This document shows positions 28,762-37,298 of a stretch of 41,572 nucleotides of DNA, one piece after another (position 1 is the stretch's first letter; the number at the start of each line of letters is the position of its first letter). The translations under genes were made by a program, and so were the position numbers. Source of the DNA: Rikenellaceae bacterium (GTDB lineage Bacteria > Bacteroidota > Bacteroidia > Bacteroidales > Rikenellaceae); assembly GCA_021201795.1 (NCBI GenBank), contig JAJQEF010000049.1, positions 1 to 41,572 of the forward strand. Direction: 5' to 3'. Below the pieces are notes generated by a model. That model was not told the DNA's origin, ran no database searches, and saw only the letters and a program-made list of their open reading frames with translations.

Positions 28762-29289
28762 GTGACAGAAACACAGTTAATAGAAAAAAGCAAAAAAGGA
28801 GACTCCTATGCCTTCAGCAGGATATATGAAAAATATGCTCCTCAAATGCTCGGTATCTGTAAAAGATATGTAAATGATCCGGATACCGCCCACGATTTGC
28901 TCCACGACGGATTTATTACTGTCTTTTCTAAAATAAGAGACTTCAGAGGGGATGGTTCTTTCGAAGGATGGTTAAGAAGGATTTTTGTGACTACTGCATT
29001 GGGATATTTACGTAAAAATAAAACCATATTTATGACAGCCGGTATCGACGACATGCGGAATCTGTCAGGCAACGATCCGTCTGCACTCGAAAAAATTTCG
29101 GCTGACGAACTTTTAAAGATAATTTCCGGTTTACCGGACGGATACAGGACAGTTCTTAATATGTACGCTATCGAAGGATTTTCCCACAGGGAGATCTCTG
29201 AAATGCTCAACATAAGCGAAGGAACTTCCCGGTCGCAGTACGCACGGGCAAAATCTTATTTAATAAAAAAAATCGAAGAAAATAGATGA
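28762..29289 (+). CDS. ECF-type RNA polymerase sigma factor
   Basis: A 175-residue sigma-70-family factor. Region 2 is visible at residues 20-85 (AFSRIYEKYAPQMLGICKRY, then DLLHDGFITVFSKI), and region 4 at 120-170 (LPDGYRTVLNMYAIEGFSHREIS, then SEGTSRSQYARAKSYL). There is no region 3, as in all ECF factors. The start is GTG at 28762; a TGA lies in frame 18 nt upstream. The stop overlaps the start of the next gene as ATGA, which is normal for a sigma factor and its anti-sigma regulator in Bacteroidota. Confidence 0.93.
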   Translation: MTETQLIEKSKKGDSYAFSRIYEKYAPQMLGICKRYVNDPDTAHDLLHDGFITVFSKIRDFRGDGSFEGWLRRIFVTTALGYLRKNKTIFMTAGIDDMRNLSGNDPSALEKISADELLKIISGLPDGYRTVLNMYAIEGFSHREISEMLNISEGTSRSQYARAKSYLIKKIEENR

Positions 29290-30451
29290 GGGGAGAATTC
29301 GAGGACATATTAAAAAATAAGTTGAAAGATTATTCTGTCGAGCCCTATGACAAGGATTGGGAGATAATCGAAAGAAGGCTCGGTATTATTCCGCGGAAGA
29401 AAAACAATACCGCGCGTGGAAATTAGCCGCTGCCGCCGCGTTCATCGGGATTTTGCTTTCCGGTGCATATTTTATATTTACCTCCGAGTTGATTTCTGAC
29501 GACGACCTGATTACAGTAACCTCTGCAAACGGAGAGGAAATAAGCAATCCTCTCATGCATTCTCTGATGGAAATAGCTGCAGAAATAAATATCCCGGAAA
29601 AAAGTTTCTCGGGGATATATCCGCACGTGAGTTTTGAAAATGAAGCAATATTAGATTTCGATCCCGCGGATACATTTCTTCCTCCGCCACTCCCGTACAA
29701 TACTGATAAACCGGGTATTGCGGCAACCGTTCGCGATAATTTTACACAAAATCCGCACATGGCTATAGGAAGACAGCCAGCATTAAAAGAACGTAAATCA
29801 GGTAATTGGGCAGTAGCAGTTTTTGCAGACGGAAATTTCAGTAATAATTCCGGAAATGTTATCTCGGGCAACGCCCTGCTTGCGGACAGATTTGCTTTAA
29901 CATCGGTAAATATGTCGTCCCCTAGTTCTCCGGTAGTTGAATCAACAAACTATAAACATAATATTCCTATATCGACAGGTATTATGGCAAGAAAATCCCT
30001 CAGTGATAAATGGGGAATAGAAACCGGATTATCCTATACCTACCTATATTCCAAAGCAGAACTGGATAATTATATTAATTACACGATAAAACAATCCGCA
30101 CATTATATAGGGATTCCACTCGCCGTAACTTACAGCATATTCCGCAGGGGGAATTTCGAACTATACGCAAAGGCTGGCGGAGAGATTAATTTAAACGTCA
30201 ACACCCGGCTGAAACATGATTTTTCCCAGAACACGGTGATACGGCCTTATACTGAAAGCTATAATGCAAAAGGAGTACTCTGGTCAGTCTCTGCAAATGC
30301 GGGGGCAATGTATAAAATAACTCCCGTATTCGGTATTTACTTCGAACCCGGATACAGCTATTTTTTCACTAATGATAAACATCCGGAAACTTATTGGCAG
30401 GAACATCCGGACAATTTTAACATGAGAATAGGTTTCAGAACTAATTTTTAA
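29286..30451 (+). pseudogene. Anti-sigma factor fused to an outer-membrane beta-barrel, frameshifted
   Basis: The natural start is ATG 29286, overlapping the sigma-factor stop. That frame reads 46 codons (FEDILKNKLKDYSVEPYDKDW, IIERRLG) and ends at TAG 29424-29426. The rest of the protein is in another frame, opening at 29351: YYSAEEKQYRAWKLAAAAAF, a membrane helix, a Pro-rich linker, then a PorT-like beta-barrel ending IGFRTNF. One missing base near 29370-29385 explains it; for example CTCCGG instead of CTCGG restores a 388-residue protein. This N-terminal helix, membrane span and barrel layout is common next to ECF genes in Bacteroidota. A TTG at 29357 could restart translation but would lose the sigma-binding part. 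Confidence 0.82.
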
Positions 30452-30510
30452 TTTTTAATGCAACATAAATTCATCACTTGACATCTTATATAAAGAAATA
30501 TACAGCAGCT

Positions 30511-31281
30511 ATGGGTTGAAGCTTTTTACTAATACTTCCGGTATTCATAATCTTATTTTTTACAGGTTGTCACAAAGACGACAGGAATAAATACCAGGTG
30601 ACTTATTACATATCGTGGGGACATATTTATACCTCAACTTCCGAGCGTTATATAATTCTGGACGATAATACCGCCCTGTATGCACAGCCAACGGATTTCA
30701 CAGTCGGCTACATGGACGGAACAAGGGTAGCCGCAAGTTACCATATCCTCTCCGAAAAGATCGGTAACGAGGGTAAGAACTACTACATATCATTGCTGAA
30801 TATCGAACAAATAGAGGTCAAAGATCCATTATATAGTTCCCAGCATGAGCTGGACAAAACAGGCATCGACCCCATTATTATCAACAGGTGGTGGTTCGGA
30901 GACAAATACCTTAATATTGAATATTTATTTTATTATAAGGATATAAACTCAAAACATAAGATCAACCTCTGGATCGATGAAAATAATCCGGAAGCGGATG
31001 AAAATAATGTATTCGTAATATTGACACACAGTTCGCAGGAAGAAAACGAAACTCAGGTGCAGCAAAAAGGAATTTCTTTCGATCTGACCGGATTGATACC
31101 GGAAGGAAAAAATTCCATCACGATACATATGACGCATACGGATTACAAAGGTTATTCCGTTACAGAAAAAGGAGTATTCCAGTATGACACGGAAGAAAAT
31201 GTCACCAGCGGAAATCAGGATGACGATGAAGAGAACAAAGAAGAATACAAAAATTACACCACTTCGAATGTTTTAAAATAG
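30511..31281 (+). pseudogene. NigD-like lipoprotein with TGA at codon 3
   Basis: From ATG 30511 the frame reads Met-Gly-TGA, then a perfect lipoprotein signal (SFLLILPVFIILFFTGC with KDD after the Cys), then about 235 residues to TAA 31281. The mature part, strand-rich with YYISWGHIYTSTSERYII and FDLTGLIPEGKNSITIHM, matches NigD-like proteins, Bacteroidota lipoproteins of unknown role. The only other start in frame is GTG 30598, which would lack the signal. So either the TGA is a recent mutation, an error, or translation begins at a rare codon such as ATA or TTA. The acidic tail (NQDDDEENKEEYK) is low complexity. Confidence 0.75.
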
Positions 31282-31324
31282 AATTTCATATCGACTTATA
31301 AAATATGACATAATTGTCGGCGAC

Positions 31325-31397
31325 GAGGATCTGTAATAATAAAGCCACTTTCAGGGTTAGTAGGTATAGGCATAAAATTACAGATCCTCTTTTTTTT
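31325..31397 (+). terminator. Long-loop terminator after the NigD-like gene
   Basis: GAGGATCTGTAAT (31325-31337) pairs perfectly with ATTACAGATCCTC (31377-31389), followed by eight T residues. The 39-nt loop is unusually long for an intrinsic terminator. It lies 43 nt past the NigD-like stop and 107 nt before glnN. Confidence 0.75.
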
Positions 31398-31474
31398 ATC
31401 TTCTTTTTTCGGAAAAACAACATTTTTTTTTGCAGGTACCCCCTCAAAAATTATACTCTTGTGATTTTTTTGTA

Positions 31475-31482
31475 TAATTTTG
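31475..31482 (+). promoter_or_regulatory. -7 box of glnN
   Basis: TAATTTTG matches TAnnTTTG, 22 nt before the glnN ATG. The nearest TTG (31459-31461) is only 13 bp upstream, so a normal -33 box is missing and an activator may be needed. Confidence 0.5.
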
Positions 31483-31504
31483 CAGCCATATTAAAAATTT
31501 TAAC

Positions 31505-33691
31505 ATGGCAACACTGCGCTTCAAGGCTCTGGATGAAATATCCAAAAGGGAACTCATAAAAACCGCTTTATCGGACGAAAAAATCTCAGCTATTTTCGGA
31601 ACAGACGTATTCAACAGAGAAAAAATGCGGCATTATATTGCTAAAGATGCTTACGAAAGTCTCTGTAATGCTATCGACGAAGGTAAAACCATAGACCGCA
31701 AAACCGCAAACCAGATTGCGATAGGTATGAAAACATGGGCGACCGAAAGAGGCGTTACCCATTACTCCCACTGGTTTCAGCCACTCAATGATTCTACTGC
31801 GGAAAAACATGACGCATTTTTCGAATCGGTGCTCTCAGGCGGATGTTTCGAAACTTTCAGAGGCGAACTGCTTATTCAGCAGGAGCCGGACGCATCGTCA
31901 TTCCCTACAGGTGGATTGAGGAATACGTTCGAAGCGCGCGGATACTCTGCATGGGATCCGTCGTCACCTGCTTTTATAATAGACAAAACCCTTTGTATCC
32001 CAAGCATATTCGTCTCTTACACGGGAGAGGCGCTCGACTTCAAAACCCCGTTGCTTAAATCATTGCAAAAAGTTCAGGATGCGGCAGTGGATGTTTGTCA
32101 GTTATTCGACAAAGATGTTACCGCTGTTAAAGTTACCCTCGGCTGGGAACAGGAATACTTCCTCGTAGACGAAGCATTATTCCTGGCACGTCCGGACCTT
32201 GCCCAGACGGGAAGAACCCTTATGGGGCATATTGCGGCAAAGGACCAGCAATTGGAAGACCATTACTTCGGCGCCATACCTCAACGAGTGTCCGAGTTCA
32301 TGAAAGATTTCGAAGAACAGGCATACAGGTTGGGGATACCATTAAAGACCAGACATAACGAAGTTGCACCGAACCAGTTCGAATGCGCTCCGGTATTCGA
32401 GGAAGCCAACATAGCAGTAGATCATAATACCCTGCTCATGAATATCATGAGACGGGTGGCACTGAAACATAAACTCCGTGTAATATTCCACGAGAAGCCT
32501 TTTTACGGAGTAAACGGTTCGGGCAAACACTGCAACTGGTCGCTTGCCACGAACACGGGTGTGAACCTTCTGGCACCGGGTAAAACACCTAAAAACAATA
32601 CACAGTTCCTCGCATTCTTTGTCAGCGCCATAAAAGCAGCGCACGACTACGGATTGTTAATGATGTCTTCGATAGCCACGGAATCCAATTCATACCGTTT
32701 AGGCGCTCACGAAGCCCCTCCTGTGGTGATGTCCGTTTTTGTGGGAACAACCCTGTCCGCAGTACTGGACTCTATTGAAGAGAGAGTATCCGATAAAAAA
32801 ATGTCTCCGAACGAAAAAACCGATATAAAACTCGACATAGGTAAAATTCCGGATATTCTTCTCGATAATACCGACCGTAACAGAACATCGCCATTCGCAT
32901 TTACCGGCAACCGTTTCGAATTCAGGGCAACGGGTTCCTCAGGCAACTGTGCAGCACCGCTTATAGCTATAAATGCGGCAATAGCTGAAACCCTGATAGA
33001 ATTTAAGGAAGATGTGGATAAACTCATTGCCAAAGGCGTGAAAAAAGACGAAGCGATCCTTCAGACAATACGTAATTATATAACAGCCTCTAAAGCTGTA
33101 AGGTTCGAAGGCAACGGTTACAGTGAAGAATGGCTCAGGGAAGCGGAAAAAAGAGGTCTGGAATCGATAAATAACGTTACCGAAGCATTCAAGGCTCCAT
33201 TGAGACCTAAGTTCTCGAACCTATACAAGAGACTCGGAATCTTTAATTATACGGAACTTAAGGCACGATTCGAGGTGAACAATGAGATTCTCGTTAAAAA
33301 AATACAGATCGAATCGAGGGTTCTCGCAGACCTTGCGACAAACCATATCGTTCCAACCGTAATCAAGTACCAGAATGTTCTTATACAGAATGTGCAGGGA
33401 CTTAAAGATATTCTTCCAGGCCAGTACAAGGAACTTGCAGAAGAAGAAATAAGAACCATAACACGCGTCGCAGGCCATGTGAAGGCTATCCGCGAAGGAG
33501 TACACGATATGGTCGAAGAAAGGAAGCGTTTTAATAACGTAACAGATATCGTGGAACGTGCAGTCGGATATTCGGAAGTCGTTAAACCGTATCTGGATAA
33601 GATAAGATACCACATCGACCACCTCGAAAGGATCGTAGACGATGAGCTATGGCCGCTGCCGAAATACAGGGAAATGATGTCGATAAACTAA
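31505..33691 (+). CDS. glnN: Glutamine synthetase, type III
   Basis: A 728-residue GSIII, the large form common in Bacteroidota and cyanobacteria. It makes glutamine from glutamate, ammonia and ATP. Visible family segments are TLGWEQEYFLVDE (metal-binding glutamates), TRHNEVAPNQFECAPVFEE, and NGSGKHCNWSL near residue 340 (ammonium/glutamate site), with GNRFEFRATGSSGNCAAP further on. The length is normal, and the C-terminal extension of about 170 residues is present. It stands alone between terminators and is the only ammonia-assimilation gene here. Confidence 0.96.
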   Translation: MATLRFKALDEISKRELIKTALSDEKISAIFGTDVFNREKMRHYIAKDAYESLCNAIDEGKTIDRKTANQIAIGMKTWATERGVTHYSHWFQPLNDSTAEKHDAFFESVLSGGCFETFRGELLIQQEPDASSFPTGGLRNTFEARGYSAWDPSSPAFIIDKTLCIPSIFVSYTGEALDFKTPLLKSLQKVQDAAVDVCQLFDKDVTAVKVTLGWEQEYFLVDEALFLARPDLAQTGRTLMGHIAAKDQQLEDHYFGAIPQRVSEFMKDFEEQAYRLGIPLKTRHNEVAPNQFECAPVFEEANIAVDHNTLLMNIMRRVALKHKLRVIFHEKPFYGVNGSGKHCNWSLATNTGVNLLAPGKTPKNNTQFLAFFVSAIKAAHDYGLLMMSSIATESNSYRLGAHEAPPVVMSVFVGTTLSAVLDSIEERVSDKKMSPNEKTDIKLDIGKIPDILLDNTDRNRTSPFAFTGNRFEFRATGSSGNCAAPLIAINAAIAETLIEFKEDVDKLIAKGVKKDEAILQTIRNYITASKAVRFEGNGYSEEWLREAEKRGLESINNVTEAFKAPLRPKFSNLYKRLGIFNYTELKARFEVNNEILVKKIQIESRVLADLATNHIVPTVIKYQNVLIQNVQGLKDILPGQYKELAEEEIRTITRVAGHVKAIREGVHDMVEERKRFNNVTDIVERAVGYSEVVKPYLDKIRYHIDHLERIVDDELWPLPKYREMMSIN

Positions 33692-33694
33692 TAT

Positions 33695-33722
33695 TAAAGG
33701 GTGCCTGGAGGCACCCTTTTTA
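33695..33722. terminator. Bidirectional terminator between glnN and the GT2 gene
   Basis: AAAGGGTGCC (33696-33705) pairs with GGCACCCTTT (33710-33719) around TGGA, with T residues after. The stop codon of the minus-strand GT2 gene (33720-33722) touches the stem, so the two convergent genes share it. Confidence 0.87.
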
Positions 33723-34745
33723 TTTGAATTTATTTTTTAAAGCACTGAATGTCTTAAGTCCGGAATAGTATTGAAATAGTATCGATCCACGGTAAATCAA
33801 TGTCGCTTCTTTTCTCAGTTTTGTTTTCTGAATTTGCCGGCGTTTCCTGCGCAGCTCGGGAAGCATCCGGTAAAAATCGATATGAGCCCTGAATACTGCT
33901 GTAAAATTTTTCGGATTACCATGAAATAAATATACTATTGCAGTGAACCCGTCCAGAATCATACGTATGAATAATATAAGACCCAACTTACTCTTCGGAA
34001 GGTTTTTATAAAGCATCGCCAGATTATTGCGGAAATTAAGGAACAGTTTATGCGGGCTCTCAGAAGAAAGAGTTCCTCCTCCGACATGGTAAACGACTGA
34101 AGACGGCTCTACAAATATTTTATAGCCCGTTAACTTCAGTCTCCAGCATAAATCTATTTCTTCCTGATGGGCGAAAAACAAGGGGTCGAATCCGCCGGTT
34201 TCGTTAAAATACCGGGTCCGCACCGCAAAACAGGCACCCGTGGCCCAGAAAACTTCCATTATCTCGTCGTACTGCCCATGATCTTTTTCAACCGTATCCA
34301 GAATCCGTCCGCGGCAGAACGGATATCCGAGCCTGTCGATAAACCCTCCGCACGCGCCTGCATACTCGAACTTATCTCTCTCGTTGAAGGATAGGACCTT
34401 GGGCATGACAGCCGCAATATTTTTATCCGATTCCAATAGTTCGATTAAGGGTTCGAGCCACCCCCCCCTAACTTCCACATCCGAATTGATCAAAACAGAG
34501 TATTTTGTTTCGATACCCCCCATTGCACGGTTGTATCCCTCCGCAAAACCATAGTTTTTTTCAAAAGATATTATTTTCACCGCAGGGTATTCAGAGCAGA
34601 GAAAATTCAATGAATCGTCGGTCGATCCGTTATCTGCCACAACTATCCGGGCCCATTCCGGCGTGTGCAGAATGAGCGTGGGAAGAAATTCCTCGAGGTA
34701 TTTCTTTCCGTTCCAGTTAAGTATTATGACAGAGGCTATTTTCAT
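33720..34745 (-). CDS. Glycosyltransferase family 2
   Basis: A 341-residue GT-A fold enzyme that adds a sugar to an envelope glycan. It has SVIILNWNGKKYLEE and VVADNGSTDDS at the N-terminus, INSDVEV as the metal-binding motif, and the ATGACFAVRT and GGFDPLFFAHQEEIDLCWR acceptor segments typical of rhamnosyl-type GT2 enzymes. About residues 250-290 are hydrophobic and may lie on the membrane. A run of eight G (plus-strand C8, 34461-34468) lies inside the codons for VRGGW just after the metal site. It lies 1 nt from the acyltransferase gene. Confidence 0.92.
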   Translation of the reverse strand: MKIASVIILNWNGKKYLEEFLPTLILHTPEWARIVVADNGSTDDSLNFLCSEYPAVKIISFEKNYGFAEGYNRAMGGIETKYSVLINSDVEVRGGWLEPLIELLESDKNIAAVMPKVLSFNERDKFEYAGACGGFIDRLGYPFCRGRILDTVEKDHGQYDEIMEVFWATGACFAVRTRYFNETGGFDPLFFAHQEEIDLCWRLKLTGYKIFVEPSSVVYHVGGGTLSSESPHKLFLNFRNNLAMLYKNLPKSKLGLILFIRMILDGFTAIVYLFHGNPKNFTAVFRAHIDFYRMLPELRRKRRQIQKTKLRKEATLIYRGSILFQYYSGLKTFSALKNKFK

Positions 34746-34746
34746 T

Positions 34747-35649
34747 TCAACGGTATTTAATTTCTTCTCGCGGCTGATGCTTCCACCTTTTATGGGACCA
34801 CAGCCATAGTTCCGGTGCGGCCTCTATCATCCGCTCGAGATGATCCGCATAGCGCTGAGTGAGTTCGAATTCTTCCAGTTTTTCTTCTCCGTCGTATAAA
34901 ACGAAGAACTCTCCGGTATAATATCCGGGTTTTATTTTCCTTACCCCCTCGAAAAATACGGGCACGTTATATTTCAGTGCTATTTTTTCCATTCCCATAT
35001 GGAACGCGGTCTTCTGACCGAGAAAATGGAACCAATGATGGATCGCATGTTCGGGCGGTGTCTGGTCGGAGATCAACGCTATGACAATAGGTTTTGTATT
35101 CTCCCTGCGGCTGTTGATAACCACCTTAGGAATATCATCCATCGCGACCGGTGTTGCTCCGCATCGCGACCGAAGATAAAAATAGAATTTCTCGAATACG
35201 GGATTATGAAGCGGTTTATATACCGCAGCAACGTCATGGTCCGTATACAGTTTATAATTTATCATGTATTCCCACGATCCGTAATGCGCAAGGGCTCCGA
35301 TCCATGTTTTACCTGCAACAGCCTTCTCGTGCTTATCGTTATCTATAAATACATACCGCCTCTTCATTTTTTCACAGCTAAGCGCGCATATCACCGAAAT
35401 ATCTATGAACAATTCTGCTAAATGACGGTAGAATTTTCTTTCGATGCGTTTAAGGGCATGTCGGGATTTTTCGGAAAAGGAATTCCGCAGATTCGTACGG
35501 ACAACCCTTAATCTGTACCTGAAAATACGGTATATCAGAAAAAAAATTATCTCCAGCAGAAAATAATACAGAAAATAATACGGCAGGCAGCCCACGGCCT
35601 TACAGACACCGATTAGAAGATAGTATGATATTTTCTGCCACAGATTCAT
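34747..35649 (-). CDS. Lipid A acyltransferase-like protein (LpxL/LpxM family)
   Basis: A 300-residue member of the LpxL/LpxM (HtrB/MsbB) family, which adds a secondary acyl chain to lipid A at the inner membrane. It has an N-terminal membrane anchor (residues 8-35), the catalytic HX4E motif in AHYGSWE, and later segments ISDQTPPEHAIHHWF and WLWSHKRWK that fit the family. The start shares one base with the stop of the inositol-phosphatase-like gene (35649), so the genes are probably coupled. It supports a Gram-negative outer membrane with lipid A. Confidence 0.9.
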   Translation of the reverse strand: MNLWQKISYYLLIGVCKAVGCLPYYFLYYFLLEIIFFLIYRIFRYRLRVVRTNLRNSFSEKSRHALKRIERKFYRHLAELFIDISVICALSCEKMKRRYVFIDNDKHEKAVAGKTWIGALAHYGSWEYMINYKLYTDHDVAAVYKPLHNPVFEKFYFYLRSRCGATPVAMDDIPKVVINSRRENTKPIVIALISDQTPPEHAIHHWFHFLGQKTAFHMGMEKIALKYNVPVFFEGVRKIKPGYYTGEFFVLYDGEEKLEEFELTQRYADHLERMIEAAPELWLWSHKRWKHQPREEIKYR

Positions 35650-36437
35650 TATCCGACGATTATTTTGTCCGACAGGTCATCATGAATATATCCGTTGGAA
35701 GCTACAATCTGACGTCCGAATATATAATCGTCCCCTCCGCTGAAATCCGTAACCTTCGCACCTGCTCTCTCGCAGATAAACGCGCCTCCTGCAACGTCCC
35801 ACGGTGAAAGATTGCACTGATAGAAGGCATCGAAGCGACCTGCGGCAACATAAGCGAGATCGGCAGCGGCAGATCCTACTCTGCGGATACCGTTTGTATT
35901 GCGCAGGAAATAATCCATTTCTTTAAGAAGATTGTTTATTTTATCCTGCGACGCATGAGCCAATCCTACTGCTATAAGGGATTCATCCAGTGTTTTTATC
36001 TCCGAAGCACGGATCTCTTCCCCGTTAAGATATGCCGGCGAATCCTTCCATGCGTAGAAGCATTCCCTCATCGTTATCTCATAAACTACCCCTACCGCGA
36101 TCTTATCGTCTTCAGCAAGGGCAATACTGACACAGTAAGGCGGAAGTCCGTGAATAAAATTCGTCGTACCGTCCAGAGGATCGATTATCCAGGTATATTT
36201 ATTATCCGATGAATTTTCGACGGTTCCTTCTTCCGTTATAAAACCTGCTTCGGGCAGCAGAGCTTTAAGACCTATCACGGTTATTTTTTCCGCTTCTTTA
36301 TCCACGTAAGAGACCATATCGTGCGCTCCTTTGTGTTCTATTTTGTCACGGCTGAAATCCTTCCTTTGTTCCGCAATGAATTCCCCTGCTTCTTTTGCAA
36401 TACGGCAAACCTCTTCACAAATCTGTCTGTAATCCAT
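35649..36437 (-). CDS. Inositol monophosphatase family protein (SuhB-like)
   Basis: A 262-residue phosphatase of the lithium-sensitive fold. The metal site is complete: ITEEGT gives the first glutamate, WIIDPLDGTTNFIHG holds the two aspartates, and SPWDVAGG holds the third. The substrate may be inositol phosphate or another small sugar phosphate such as PAP. It is the first gene of a minus-strand set with the acyltransferase and GT2, so a role in envelope precursor supply is possible but only inferred. Confidence 0.92.
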   Translation of the reverse strand: MDYRQICEEVCRIAKEAGEFIAEQRKDFSRDKIEHKGAHDMVSYVDKEAEKITVIGLKALLPEAGFITEEGTVENSSDNKYTWIIDPLDGTTNFIHGLPPYCVSIALAEDDKIAVGVVYEITMRECFYAWKDSPAYLNGEEIRASEIKTLDESLIAVGLAHASQDKINNLLKEMDYFLRNTNGIRRVGSAAADLAYVAAGRFDAFYQCNLSPWDVAGGAFICERAGAKVTDFSGGDDYIFGRQIVASNGYIHDDLSDKIIVG

Positions 36438-36555
36438 GTCATTAAGTTTTAATTGACAAATATAATTAAAGATCGTTAATTATATCTCCCATTCGCGGTG
36501 TTTGCTATTTTGAAAATGTTTCGCCATATTTGTTCAAAATAATATTTATAAGATT

Positions 36556-36837
36556 ATGGCAAGCAGAAGAAATTTGAAAAAAGATATAGATTATCTGGTA
36601 GGCGAAGTGATTTCGAACAGTTACAGTTGTCTTTACTTTAATCCGGACAGGAAGAAGGACGAAGTAATTAAAATTGTAGAAGACGCGGTGGAATTGAGGA
36701 ACATGCTTTTTTCACGCATTAAACCTGAAGAAAAAAATAACCGCAGCCTTGTGAAGAAGCACTATGCGGCATTAAGAAACGATCTTATGAACAGCATAGA
36801 CGGACTCTTCGAGAGGCTGAGCGAGACTTGTAAATAA
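36556..36837 (+). CDS. Small conserved hypothetical protein
   Basis: A 93-residue, highly charged, mostly helical protein with no signal peptide and no motif that I can name. It contains RRNLKKDIDYLVGEVI and SCLYFNPDRKKDEV, a pattern I associate with small uncharacterised Bacteroidota proteins. It has its own 5' region (TTTTG at 36508-36512 and CATATTTG at 36525-36532 as possible promoter boxes) and a strong terminator, so it is a separate transcript. Confidence 0.75.
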   Translation: MASRRNLKKDIDYLVGEVISNSYSCLYFNPDRKKDEVIKIVEDAVELRNMLFSRIKPEEKNNRSLVKKHYAALRNDLMNSIDGLFERLSETCK

Positions 36838-36854
36838 AATCAGAATTATAGACT

Positions 36855-36886
36855 AAAGAGACCTTTTTAAGGTCTCTTTTTTTCTG
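36855..36886 (+). terminator. Terminator after the small hypothetical gene
   Basis: AAAGAGACCTT (36855-36865) pairs with AAGGTCTCTTT (36869-36879) around a 3-nt loop, followed by T residues. It lies 17 nt after the stop. The rest of 36887-37058 is AT-rich leader DNA. Confidence 0.85.
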
Positions 36887-37023
36887 GATTTCAAATGAAA
36901 CAGGTACAACTTAAAATCATACATAAACTGATAATCAGAACATTAAACCTCTTACCAAATATAATTAATCCGTTTGGACGTTCCATAAAGAAAAATAAGC
37001 GGACACATTAACTCGGGATTTTT

Positions 37024-37037
37024 AATCAAATTTGATT
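37024..37037. promoter_or_regulatory. Palindrome upstream of the oxidoreductase operon
   Basis: AATCAAATTTGATT is a perfect 14-bp palindrome, 21 nt before the ferredoxin start. The position fits an operator that would cover the promoter or transcription start. The regulator is unknown. Confidence 0.3.
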
Positions 37038-37058
37038 TCAGAAATATTTAGATAGATA

Positions 37059-37295
37059 ATGGCAAAAATAAAAGGGACGATTATTGTTGATACTGAACGG
37101 TGTAAGGGTTGTGCGGTCTGTATCGAAGCGTGTCCGAGCAACGTTATCGCTCTGAACAGGGAAGTAAATTCCAAGGGCTACAATTATGCTTACATGGAAT
37201 TTCCCGATAAATGCGTAGGGTGTGCGAACTGTGCACTGGTTTGTCCGGATAGCTGTATAACTGTTTACCGGCAAAAATTCGAAGACAAAATATAA
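37059..37295 (+). CDS. 2 x 4Fe-4S ferredoxin subunit of a 2-oxoacid:ferredoxin oxidoreductase
   Basis: A 78-residue protein with two CxxCxxCxxxCP clusters: CKGCAVCIEACPSN and CVGCANCALVCPDS. It carries electrons from the thiamine site of the enzyme to the free ferredoxin pool. It is the first gene of a four-gene operon and lies 3 nt before the alpha subunit. The gene order (ferredoxin, alpha, beta, gamma) is that of KorDABC- or Vor-type enzymes. Confidence 0.93.
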   Translation: MAKIKGTIIVDTERCKGCAVCIEACPSNVIALNREVNSKGYNYAYMEFPDKCVGCANCALVCPDSCITVYRQKFEDKI

Positions 37296-37298
37296 CCC

